Shown piece after piece: positions 26,022 to 37,013 of a DNA stretch of 64,000 nt. Origin of the DNA: Cenococcum geophilum 1.58 (taxonomy: Eukaryota; Ascomycota; Dothideomycetes; Gloniales; Gloniaceae); the NCBI GenBank assembly GCA_001692895.1, contig KV748184.1, positions 1,178,001 to 1,242,000 on the forward strand, given 5' to 3'. Position 1 is the first letter of the stretch. Every line of letters starts with the position of its first letter. The notes below the pieces were generated by a model. That model was not told the DNA's origin and did not search any database. It saw only the letters and a list, made by a program, of their open reading frames with translations. The position numbers and the translations under genes were made by a program.

Positions 26022-26640
26022 CTTAACGTGTGTCGCTATCAGATATATCTCTATATTTATACGCTTAAAGAAAAGCTTATTAGAGATTGTGTCGCTATTA
26101 CATCTCTATAAGATAAGCAGTTAAGAACTAAGTTATAGTTTTAGGACTTTTAGCTGCAAACTTAGCGTAAACTTAAAACAATTAAGAGGAAGCTTAACGA
26201 AAGCGATAAAGTTATTAAACGCACAAAACTTGCTATAGAGAGACTAGGATAAGTAATAGAGGGAATTACTATAGCACAGGAGTAAAAGAAAGAGGATAAT
26301 GCTTTAAGAGCCCTTATAAGCTTTAGATTAGCTCTGTTAAAGTATCCTTTAGTACTAAAGTTAATAGGAGTAAACGGTTAAACTCTTTTATATTTTCACT
26401 AGTTATAAACTAACCTTATATTAGGGTACGATTTTACAGCAAAAGAGAGAGATGCTAGAATATATATTTTTAATAGTATAGACGACCTGGTTCTAAGGAG
26501 CCCTATTGCCTATTAGTTTATAGAGCTTAGTAGTAAATTAGGAGATAACGCGTTTATAGATGGAAAAGATAATATATAAGAGATGGGTGGAGAGACCTTG
26601 GTTAATTCAAACATTTCTAATAATAGTAAAAATTAGAGTC
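26022..26640 (+). pseudogene. Unidentified coiled-coil protein relic
   Basis: A plus-strand frame of about 120 codons is rich in Lys, Glu, Arg and Leu and has only TAA/TAG stops (IKRKLNESDKVIKRTKLAIE; EDNALRALISFRLALLKYP). A second frame follows (FNSIDDLVLRSPIAY, then FIELSSKLGDNAFIDGKDN). Heptad-like spacing suggests a coiled coil. No family recognised. Confidence 0.4.
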
Positions 26641-28739
26641 CTTTGTGGAGAAATTTACTTATATTATTATTAAAGTAGAAGAGCGAAAGTATAGTAGAAA
26701 TTCTCTCCCCTATGGCTATCCGGCAGATAAGAGTCCCGTATATATTAAAGGATAGTGATATTTATAGAGGTAAATAGTTTAGCAGATTTATTCGGTGCAA
26801 TTATATATTATTTATTGCTTTTATAATATAATAATAATTGGTATTTCTATTTAGTTTTTCTAAATATAATTTAATAGGTTATATCTTTTAGCCTAGACTT
26901 CTAAAGTGCTTAATTTATGTAGATATCCTATAGCATAGGTTAATATTTAGGCGAATTTGCCTAGGATATATAAGGACTTTATAGATGTAAAGGTTAAGAG
27001 TTATATAAACTCCTAAATCCCTTGCTTGTTATCTTGTATAGCCCTGTTATACTTTACTATATAATGTTATATAAGCCCTATTGCGCTTTATATATCTTTA
27101 CTACAAAGCTTATTATTCTACCTTTAATGCCTTCTCTATCTTATTACTTAATATATTTACTTACACTAATTAGTTTAACGGCCTTAACTATTTTAGGTAT
27201 TGCCTTAAGTATTATTAGCTACCACTCCTAATAGATATTAATTGACAATAAAGCGTGTATTCTAAAGGAGATTTAAAAGGACCTAACTCTTAAAGTACTG
27301 CTTATATTTTAGATAAAATTAGCGAATAAATAATTAATCTATGGCTTAGCAGGATGTAGATTTGAAGTAATTTTTAGATAACTAGATTTTAAAGTTAACG
27401 CAGTAAATATATAATAAATGCTTAAATAAGACGGTGGTAATCTGTCAGCGTATTTAATTTTAATTCCTTCTTATACTTTTAGTAGCCACTATAAATAAAC
27501 TAGTATTTAAGATGTATTATATTATCTAAATATTTACGTAAGTTATATAAATCTCCTGCTTTCTGTTCGGTAAAACTAGTAGATTTAGTAACATAGGCCA
27601 ATTCTAAACCTAGTATAGTGTATATATACTACTATAAGCAAGGTTCTAGGGCAGCTTAACTTAAGTATTATACTACAGATTGTTACCCTTAAAGTCCTTA
27701 TATTGCCGCTGCGGTAGGTTCTAATAGTGGAAAGACTTAAGGCTGCTGTTTATCTAATAGCAGCTACTATTATTAAAAGGTGCTCGTGTAAGAAGGCGCC
27801 TATAACTATCCCCTTTAGGTTTATTACTATTCCACACTTAATAAATTGCTAGTAGTAAGTTAGAAGGAGAAGGAACTACTATTTTATAAATAGAAACTAC
27901 TCTAGAGGAGGCCTTACCTGGGGTTTAATTTAGTAGGGTAATATGGCTATTTTCTTAATATATTAGCAGTATAGTATCCCCTATTAGTGTAGACAATATA
28001 GGACTCCCTAATGTTTAGTTGTAATTTATTTAAGTTTGTTTATATATAAGTCTATAGGTAAGAGAGTATTACTATTACAGCTATTAGGAGGTAGGAGATA
28101 GGTTATATAGGCGTCTCCATTACTAATAAAGAAAGGCGAGGTGTAGAGAACTTAAGATTAATATTAGTAAGGCCAATATTTCTAACGTATAGTATAGTTT
28201 ACTATTTCCTTAAGGGAAACCAAGAGATCCTTTTAAGACGCTATAATTATCTAAAATTAATGTCTACTCTACCTAAGTATAAGCAAAACACTAGTATAAG
28301 AGATAAAGAAGGCAGATTAAAGGAGAAACTTAAAGGAGGTAAAATATTTTTGCGATTTGTTTCTGGTGTAAAGGTAGGAGAATATAATTTTATATTCTTA
28401 AATGCTATAAAACAATATTTTTAGTAGCGATTTATTCTATATCCAGTATTACTAATCTTAGAAACCTAAAACGGGAAATAGGAAACGGAAAACGGGAAGT
28501 AAGAAACGGGAAGCAAGAAATGGGAATATAAAAATTAAATTATAAAATAGGAATTAATAAAGACTAAATGGAAATATTAAAATAATTTTCTAATTTTGAG
28601 TTTTAACTTTAACGGTCTGTTAGGGACGGCGTGTAGTTAAAAGGTATAATTGCTAGCTGCCGGGGATTGCAATATATGTTACACTAATTATAACCTTAAT
28701 CTTTCTTATAAAAACTCATAAAGGTTAATACTATGCCTA
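26641..28739. other. AT-rich spacer
   Basis: No domain or mobile-element boundary seen. An open, very hydrophobic stretch at 27022-27231 is judged a composition artefact. A tandem purine repeat at 28470-28530 is listed separately. Confidence 0.5.
28470..28530. repeat. Purine-rich tandem repeat (ACGGGAA-type)
   Basis: Consecutive variants of ACGGGAAGYAAGAA and ACGGGAAATAGGAA give a G/A-only run on the plus strand. Confidence 0.75.
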
Positions 28740-28839
28740 AAAAAATCTCTATAAGAGTCTAAAAGCTTTTATTTTAGTAAGTAACCCTATAATAAAGCTA
28801 GTAATATAAGCTGATAGAGTAGATATAGATAAGAAAAGT

Positions 28840-28960
28840 CCTAGTATTTCTAATTTCTCCTACCCTAGTAGTATAAGCGGTATAGTCGCTGCAGGGATTA
28901 CTGTAATCATCGCCGTTATTTTAATAGCACTAGTCCTGTTTTTAATTATACGCTATTAAT
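28840..28960 (+). pseudogene. Relic of a single-pass membrane segment
   Basis: A frame lacking stops reads SSISGIVAAGITVIIAVI, then LIALVLFLIIRY and a TAA. That is a classic 25-residue transmembrane span with a Gly/Ala-rich entry and a positively charged exit, as in fungal cell-surface sensor-like proteins. The upstream polar part is unreadable through RIP. Family unknown. Confidence 0.35.
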
Positions 28961-30249
28961 AAAAGTATCGGCTTTGGGATGTGGTTTAAGATATAGTTAA
29001 GGATGTAGGGCCTAGGGAAGAACGGGGGAGGGTAGATAGGGTGACTAGATTACTTTAACGTATATTATTTTCTAAAGAAAAGCGCTTCTAGGTATTCTAG
29101 TCCTAAACCTATAGCTATGAAATTAAATAGATGTTTTTTGATGTTGTAATTTAGGATATCTTAGATATAACTAACTGTAAATATTGTGCAAAACCGTTTA
29201 TATAGCTACTGTAGTATGCCTGACTTGCAAGTCTGTATATATGCTTATATATATAATAGGTGCCGTTTCTTAGGAAAGTAAGGATAAAGCGCCTTCCTTC
29301 CTTACTACTATTAAGAAAGAAAGAAATAGAAAAGGTTATAATTAATAAACTCCGATTAAGCTATCCTAATTATAAAGTCCTATTAATTAGTGGTCCGTGC
29401 ACTAATTATAAGAAAAGAATAATAACTTTATCTTATTGCAAGAGGTTCTAGAACCTCATTATATATATAAAGTAGATAGAAAAGACTAACGTCAACACTA
29501 ACGTTAATACTAAAACTGTTACCTTATAGCCTTTTAATTAACATTAGGTATAAGGTAATAGAAGGGTAATAGAAATAGTATAAAGTTATAAGGTATAGGT
29601 AACTAGAATAGGAATAGAGTAATTATAAAAATTAGATCTTAATTAATAAGTCTTAAGCTAATAAGAATCTCCAGTTTAGTTACGCTATTGCTTTTTATAG
29701 CTATTTTATATTTTAAACAACCTTATTAATAAACTTAGCTACACTGCTAAGGTAGAGTATTAATAAGCAGGCCTAGTAAATGATAAAAAGACGGGAGATA
29801 GCGGATTAATGGTTTGATTTAGAGTTATAAAGAGGGTTTAGGTAGGCGGTAGCTTTAGTTTATAAAAGAATAGGTACGAGATTATTAGTTAAATAATATA
29901 TATATGCGGGATTGCTGTGTTAGCTACTAGCTTAAAATATATAGCTAGATCGCTAAAGAGCTAATAGAGTCCATGCGATAAAGTAAGGGCGATGTACGGT
30001 TAGTTAATATTAGCACCGTTAATTATATATATAATACCTGGATTAAGCATATTAAGTATATAAAGAGTATATACTTTAGTATTTTATAGGAGCAAGCAAG
30101 TATATAAGCTTGTATTCCCTATAGAAATGGAAGCCATTTATATTAGTCTTCCGTAATTAGAATTTTAAAGTAATAAATACTAATACTACTAGCTATAAGA
30201 CTAACAAAACGTATTTACCGATGCTGTATATATATAAGTAAATCTATAT
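28961..30249. other. AT-rich spacer
   Basis: A short open Lys/Arg-rich stretch near 29260-29450 has no recognisable product. Nothing else supported. Confidence 0.45.
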
Positions 30250-32604
30250 ATATAAGTTTAAATTCTTAACCAATCTAGCACCTTTAAAGTTACTTTTAAA
30301 GTCTTAGTTTAACGCAAGAGTTATTCTTAAATGCTTATATATAAGTTTCTCCCCCTTACTTTTAGCTAAGCTATAGCTAGTTTATATAGTGTTCTTAATC
30401 TAATATAGTATATTAGCGCTAGGCTTAAAACTTTTACTTAAATATTACCTTACCTATTTTCCGTTTAATTTATAGTCTAAAAGTCTCTTTATATCTTCTT
30501 TAGAAATATTAGTAGTAGTATTAATTTGCTTTAGGAAGGTCTTCTATACCTACTTTTTTGCCGGTTTATTTAGTTTGTTATATCTAAGTATAAGATATAT
30601 TCTGCTCTGTATAGCTGCATTAAATACGGTAATTCTGTTTATTATAAGAAATATAATGCCTTAGAAATACTCTAGCTATTATAGGAAGACGGATACTAGG
30701 CTATTACATTAAATATTACTTAAAGTTCTTTCTATAAGAAAGATATCGGCCTTATCTAGAAGAAGGACAGCGCTCTAATAGTAAATGTTTTTAATAATTA
30801 GAGCTAGGCTTTGTTCTAAACGGGCTAGATCTATACTAAGGTCTTTTATATAAGCCTTTTTATAGTTAAACTGGTATAAAATATACTTATAAAGGGGAAT
30901 AAACTATATAGAGGGGTCTCCTTTAAGATTTAGTAAGTGCTTTAGCTATTAATGTCTTTTCTACCCTAGGCGGGCTACTAAAACGGTTAGCCTTTAAAAT
31001 AGCTAGTGCCCTACTAGATAAATTTACTATAGTAAGAAGACTAGACCTTTTCCCTTTCCTTTAATTATATTATTAAACTTGGATTTCTTAGACCTAGACT
31101 AGTAACTCTTTATAAGTCCTTAAAGTACTATTTTCTTCTCCTTTTTAATTGCGAGTGACTTAAATACTAAGGCATTCTATTTAATGTCCTTAATATTGGC
31201 GACGGTAAATTTATCTAGTGCTTATATTAGTATATATAATTCGTTAGCTTAAGAAAAAGAGTATAGAAAGCCTAACCTTATCTTTTATCTACTAAACTAA
31301 AGGCTAAGGTTATTAGTAGACAGATTAGGTACTAATTATCTCCTATCTCCTTAGGAACTAAACCCTAATTCTTTACATCGCCTTACTAATTAGTCTATTA
31401 ATTGTTTATATTAATTCCGTATATATCTATAGCGATTAGCTACTTACCATAGTTAGGATTCTAATAATAAAATACTATTACGTCTACTATAATGCGGCCG
31501 CTTATAGAAAATCTTAACGGGCTATTATTGGTCCGGAAAAAGGCGATCCCTTTATATTTACAGTGGTTAATGCCTCTTAAAGATATAAACTTCCGGCTAT
31601 TGCTAATAAGATCCTACTTTATCTCGGCTTGTCTCTTATAATGCTCTAGTAAAAATACCTTAAGAGACGTAATTTTTATGGTTAAATGGAATTCCGGAAT
31701 AGAGAGGGTGGTTTTTACCTCGCTAAACGCCTTCCCATTATAGCTAAAATAGTAGTAGTTAAGTTCGAAGCTCTTTTTGCTAAAAGGTAGGGTTTTAAAG
31801 TTGCCTAAATTATATATAAGACATCTTAGTTAATCTAAGCCTTCGCAAATTATAAGGACACGCGTATTTGGTTTAAATAAGGCCTAAAGGAAATTGAAAT
31901 TAATTTCGCCGTAGTGTAGAAGCGGTAGGAGACTATTAGTTATAGGTGTAAAATAGTCTTTAAGGAATCTTAGTAACTCTTAAAGGTGCTTAGCGCCGAT
32001 TAAGTTAGGAGAAAGACTTTTCTAGTATATTTTTAACTAGGGTAGAAAATTGAATATAATGCTTATAGAAATCTAGAAGTTAAATTAAAATAAGCTATAT
32101 CTGTAAAAAGGTCAACTTACTATAGGCTTGTCTTCCCAAAGGGAGATGGCTTATACGTTGTCTAGCACTACCTATAAGGCGTCTTTTACTTCTCCTAAAT
32201 TTATGCCTAGGTATATATTATAGTCTTTCTTATCCATTTCTAGCTTAAAGTTAGCATCTAAGTTGATATATTTAAAGGTACCTAAGAGATAGACTAAATT
32301 TCTTCTAAAGGATATAAATATACTGATTATATATATTACGCTTACTTAATAAAGTTTCTATAGTCTTATACTGGCAGCTTTTTTTATCCTAGCTATAATA
32401 GATGCTATATTAGCGTATTTCTAAGTATATATTGGGGGTTTCGCGAGTATATATCTTATCTAATACCTTAACTTCAACCTTAGAACCTCTCGCTTTAAAT
32501 ATCTCTTTAATTCCTAAACTTGTAGAAGGAGGTAGAGAAGGTAGAGAAGGTAGAGGAGCTTAGGTCGCTTAGGTCGCTTAGGTTACTTAAACTATTTTTA
32601 ACAT
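30250..32604 (-). pseudogene. AAA-family ATPase relic with N-terminal DUF7025-like region
   Basis: On the minus strand an ATG at 32604 opens MLKIV, a short repeat of 9-bp units, a Pro/Ser stretch, then KVEVKVLDKIY. A central block holds INFNFL-stop-ALFKPNTRV, RKFISLRGINHCKYKGIAFF and SGRIIVDVIVF. These match the N-terminal (DUF7025-type) region of fungal AAA ATPases. The ATPase core follows. Walker A is at 30953-30977 and reads SPPRVEKT instead of GPPGTGKT. It is interrupted just upstream by a 50-bp intron (30978-31027, GT...AG, branch GCTAAC). Walker B is at 30741-30767 (LLLDKADIF, Glu to Lys), followed by ERTLSNI, a sensor region IIFLIINRIT, and FNAAIQSRIYLILRY. Stops are TAA/TAG. The family hydrolyses ATP to remodel proteins; this copy is dead. 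Confidence 0.8.
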
Positions 32605-35600
32605 AGCTATAAGCATTTTAATTATAAGATATTACGCTAACTATTTATAATATAGATGCGTTTAGCTTAGGCTACAGGGAGGAGTGTTTATACTGTTATA
32701 AGCTAGTAAAGGTGCTGGTGTAATAGGCTTAGGTATAACTAGTATTATTACTCTATAAAGCTTTAGTAGCGTAATACTAATCTAAAGTGTAAGATTAGAG
32801 TGAGAAGTTAAGTATAAATGGTATTGTTTCTTTAAAAGATCCGCCTTTTTTTATACCCGTTAATAGGACCTAAGTTACTACTATACCGTAAATGTTTACT
32901 GCGGCCCGCTTTATACCACTTAAATGATTTTCCCTATTTATCTTAGGAGACGCTATATCTATTAGTTCTTATATAGTATAAAACTTAATTAAGTAAAGGT
33001 GTATAATCTTACCGTAGCTGTAGAAATAGAGTCGTGGCCTATATTTAGTATCTTAATCCTAGCACTAAAGTAACGTAAAAGGAGATATAATAGATATATA
33101 GAAGTATAGGTAGTAGAGGCTTATAGCTATCTAATATTGTTTAAACTGGAAATAATACGGAAAGGAATATAATTAGGACCCTATAACTTATCTAGGCTAT
33201 ATAAATTCTATATACCTACTTAAAATTCAGTTACTTAAGATATTTAAAAGCTAGATATATCTATATAAATAAAATTGGTACTATAAGAAATCGCTTTTAT
33301 AACTTCACTAAAGTGGAATAAAATGGAGTGAAATAAAGTAAAATAAAATATAAAGTAAGGATATATAATAACTAATCCCTATATAATACATTATAACTTA
33401 TATATAAAAGCGCTAACACTAAAATAATTTAGAGTTATATATTTTACTTTATTTTATTACACTTCACTCTATTTTACTTTACTCTATTTTACTTTTATAG
33501 CTATAACTAGCTATAATATTCCGGTAAAGCTTTTATAGATTAAGTTCTTATTAAGATTAATAAGAAAGCTAAGTAACTAAAAACGAACGGTATAACTCGT
33601 GGTGACTAGGAACTTTAAAAGCTAACTATTTTAACTTTATTTGGGGCGAGCCTATTAAGAAGCCTAATAGCTAAGCCGCGTTAGTAACGGATTAGCGAAA
33701 GGGCTGGGCCTATCGCGTATATATAGAAGTTTAGGACGTAAACCATTACCTATTTCTTGCTGTGGTATTAGCTATCCCGCTAATAGAATATATAAAAAAA
33801 AAGCTTTAATAGCGTTCTGGAGTACCCTATTTGCCTTAGGAACTACGAACTATATTAGATAAACTTAAGTCCTGCTACTAAGCTTTTTTTAAGTTAATAG
33901 CTATAGAATAGGTTTTTTCTAGCAGCTGTTATTTTCTTAGCTTTATATAGGCTTTATTTCCTTAAAGTTTATAACACTCTTCTTTAATAAGTAATATAAT
34001 ACTAACTTTAACTAGGAGAGGAACTTAGACGTAAGCTAAAAGTATTTACTTAGTATAAATGCATTATTAATCTATAGCATCGTAGAAATCTAGCTTACTT
34101 ACTTAGACATACTACTTAAGAATATTAAATTATTGTTCCTTATAATGTATAAAGGAATTAAAACTAGCTAATAATAGGTATTGAAAAGGAAACGAGGGGA
34201 TAAAACCTTAAGCTTTGTAATAGGCTTAGTACCTACCGGCAATAAAGACGGCTGCTTTACTATTACGCTCGGTTGTAAAGACATGATATAAGGCCTCCGC
34301 TAACTTAGACTAAAATAACTTAAGCTTTAGTAAACTTTATCTTATAACCTAAAACTTCGTAATAATACTATAGGGGAACGTAAAACGACCTTTCTGTATT
34401 GCTTGCCTATTTTTTGTTAATAATTATAACCTAGTCCTTTTTACGGACTTTTATAAACCTATCTCTAAAGTATATCTATTTTACGGATTGTTTGCCCTTA
34501 TATAATCTATTTACTTATCTCTATACATTATACACTATTTAATTTTGCGTTTGGAATTAGTAATTAGGATAGGTCTTTAGAAATCCCGATTTATCTAACT
34601 GGAGCTCTGACATCTATGTTTTTCTTAGCTTACACTTTAGCTTATACCTTAGTTTTCTCTTATACTACCTACTGTTTAGCCATAATTTATAGTCTTGTAG
34701 TTTTACCTAGTAAAGGTATATGCATAATAGGTTATACTGTAGTAAGTTAGATAGTATTAGATCTTATATATAATTATTTTTTTTACTAGAAGTTTATTAA
34801 CCAAAATTAGATTAAATTAACGTCGAGTATAGATAAACACGCTATAGATATTAGAGTATTAATAGGTGTTAATAGTCCTTATAAGAGTAAAATGCTATTA
34901 TATATTAGGCCAACTCTATATTACTAATAGGTAAACCTTTTAATAGTAATTTAAACGAAACTAATGGTGCCGAGAGTTAGGGTAAAGGCCTCTTAAAGTA
35001 GGAGTAGCTTTAATAAACTATAATATAAGTACTTAGTTAAGTTAAAGGGGAATTAAAGGAAAAGTATACCGGAATATAGAGTGTAGTATGGCTACCTTTA
35101 GGCGTTAATGCCTGATGCGAAAGAATTAGTAGCTATATTCCTTAGGCGGCGGTTTTTAGCCCTACCTTAAATTTATGCCCTACTTTAACGAAGGTAAACG
35201 TTATATAAATAAACGAGCCAGCCCGTTAGTACAATTAGGTAAAGCTCCCGCGATAATATATATATAAGCTGCATTTACCCTTACTTGTAGAAACTAAAGC
35301 TAGTTAATATATATAACTAATTTTTACTACCTACAGCCTATTAATATATAATACTATAAATAATTATATAAATTATGGCCTGCCCTTATTTGTAGGGCGA
35401 GTTGGTAAAGCAATTAAGCGTCTATATCCCTTTTATATACCTTTACACTATATGCATAGGTTAGCTTAATTATAAACGCCCAACTTATATAATCTCTTAG
35501 TAGTATTGTATTACAGCATAAATAATAGGCCGAATGGTGGAACGCCAACTCTGGCATTTTAGTATTGCCGTTAGTGGCTTTAGTACCAACTCGTTTTAAG

Positions 35601-36225
35601 TTAAAGAGCGGAAGGAAACATGTAAGGCTAAAAATATCACTTTTAGCCAATGCCCTATAGTATATAGTTTTGTTTATATTGCTTATATAGCTGCCTTCCT
35701 CTATTCCGTATAGGAACTAATACTTATATCTTTTACTCCCCTATAGAAACTAATTCCCTATCCTCCCTTGCCCTATAGCTTTTAGTTCTTTACGGGAACT
35801 AATGCCATATAACTTCCGTTCTCCTATTCCTAGATCTATAAGTAATTCGCCCGCGCTATAGCCTACTATATAGGCTTTGTTGTTATAGGAGTAAAATTAA
35901 TAGAGAGATATCCTCCTTGTAAAGGTAGCTTTTATATTAGCTAAGTAAAACTTAAAGATAATATCTACCTGGCTAAATCTTTATCCTTATAACGCTGTAA
36001 CTTACGCTTTACCTATTCTATGGCTTCCTCTCTATTTTCTATCTTTTTAACTATATTTAATAGCACTTTGCCTAGTTTTTACGACCTATTTAAAAGAAAA
36101 ATCCTAAGTAGGGTAAACCGTCTCCTGTATAGGGGGGAAATACTTAAAGTAGGGCGGAAACCAATTATGTCTAAGACCTATAAAACTATCAACTTATAAA
36201 AAGCTATATTATTTATAATATTTAC
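32605..36225. other. AT-rich spacer with an inverted repeat
   Basis: Beyond the inverted repeat at 33300-33500 I see no element boundary. A 78-codon open stretch on the minus strand (35414-35650) carries more CA/TG dinucleotides than its surroundings, with PELAFHHSAYYLCCN in it. It has no recognisable family and no visible promoter. Confidence 0.45.
33300..33500. repeat. AT-rich inverted repeat with AAAGTAAAAT arms
   Basis: The left arm (about 33305-33355: GGAGTGAAATAAAGTAAAAT) is the imperfect reverse complement of the right arm (about 33443-33500: ATTTTACTTTATTTTATTAC). A spacer of about 85 bp separates them. Possible MITE remnant; no clear target duplication seen. Confidence 0.6.
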
Positions 36226-36230
36226 CTTAG

Positions 36231-36401
36231 TGTCGGAACGTTAATCATGTAACGTGGTCATGAGACTACGTAGCGAGGTTAGCTAACCTGACCTTAGAGC
36301 AACCCCTTACTTCTAGACAACAATCAACTACCAACTTCAACACCGCATACGTACCATTACGAGTGATATTCGTGCACGTTAATAAAGTGAGTATACCGAT
36401 A
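36231..36401 (+). repeat. Copia-B2 5' LTR
   Basis: Begins TGTCGGAACGTTAATC and ends ATACCGATA. The terminal CA has become TA, whereas the partner LTR ends CCGACA. About 12 differences to the partner, all transitions. Confidence 0.95.
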
Positions 36402-36415
36402 CTGATCAGTAGACG
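36402..36415 (+). promoter_or_regulatory. Putative primer-binding region of Copia-B2
   Basis: CTGATCAGTAGACG directly follows the 5' LTR. The same position holds CTAATCAGTAGACG in B1, CTGATTAGTAAGCG in A and CTGATTAGTAG in C. It does not begin TGG, so a complete tRNA 3' end is unlikely to be the primer. An internal (half-tRNA) or other primer is possible. The tRNA was not identified. Confidence 0.55.
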
Positions 36416-36442
36416 TATAGATTAGGAAATACGCAATAGCAA

Positions 36443-36818
36443 AGCTCGAAACCACGCATTGGCTTAACTGCTAACGCGTTAGATCGCAGAGCTATCGCCC
36501 TATTTTAGTTAAAGGAGAAAACTACATTACCCTTAAAGCTCGAAACCACGTATTAGCTTAACTACTAACGCGTTAGATCGCCTAGAGAACCATATCTTTA
36601 CTTAGAGAGAGCTACGTTATCCTCAAAGCTTAAAACCACGCATTAGCTTAACCGTTAACGCGTTAGATCGCCTAGAGGACCGTATCCCTGCTAAGAATCG
36701 TCTACAGTATCCAAAAACTATAGATTTGTTAATAGGACACGTACATACCTAGAAGACACTACCCTCGAAGCTCGAGACCACGCATTAGCTTAACCGCTAA
36801 CGCGTTAAATCGCCTAGA
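36443..36818 (+). repeat. Four leader modules of Copia-B2
   Basis: Copies start at 36443, 36537, 36627 and 36769, each about 50 bp. The consensus is AGCTCGARACCACGCATTAG, then CTTAACCGCTAACGCGTTAG and ATCGCCTAGAGGA. The ACGCGT core is palindromic. They sit between LTR and gag, in untranslated leader. Confidence 0.9.
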
Positions 36819-36905
36819 GGATTATATCTTTACTAAGAATCGTCTTCAGTCTTTAAAAACTGTAGATTTGTCAAGGGGACACATACACACCCTTACACCC
36901 TTATT

Positions 36906-37000
36906 TCTTAACCTTAACCTTAACCTTAACCTTAACCTTAACCTCTACCTTACCCTCAACCTCGACCCCTAACCTTAACCTTAAACCTTAACCTTAACCT
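36906..37000 (+). repeat. (CTTAAC)n hexamer tract
   Basis: Near-perfect ACCTTA/CTTAAC hexamers with a degenerate centre (CTCTACC, CTCGACC) end just before the gag start. The unit resembles the telomere repeat CCCTAA but is not identical. Confidence 0.9.
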
Positions 37001-37013
37001 ATAACACGATAAT

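Noticed and set aside
27022..27231. 69-codon very hydrophobic open stretch
   Set aside because: TA-rich DNA yields Leu/Ile/Tyr-rich frames by composition; no homologous motif or neighbouring relic supports it.
36443..36818. Regularly spaced repeats resembling a CRISPR array
   Set aside because: Eukaryotic context, unequal spacing, imperfect units and a clear position in a retrotransposon leader.
36906..37000. Interstitial telomere
   Set aside because: The unit is CTTAAC rather than CCCTAA and the tract lies inside a bounded retrotransposon.
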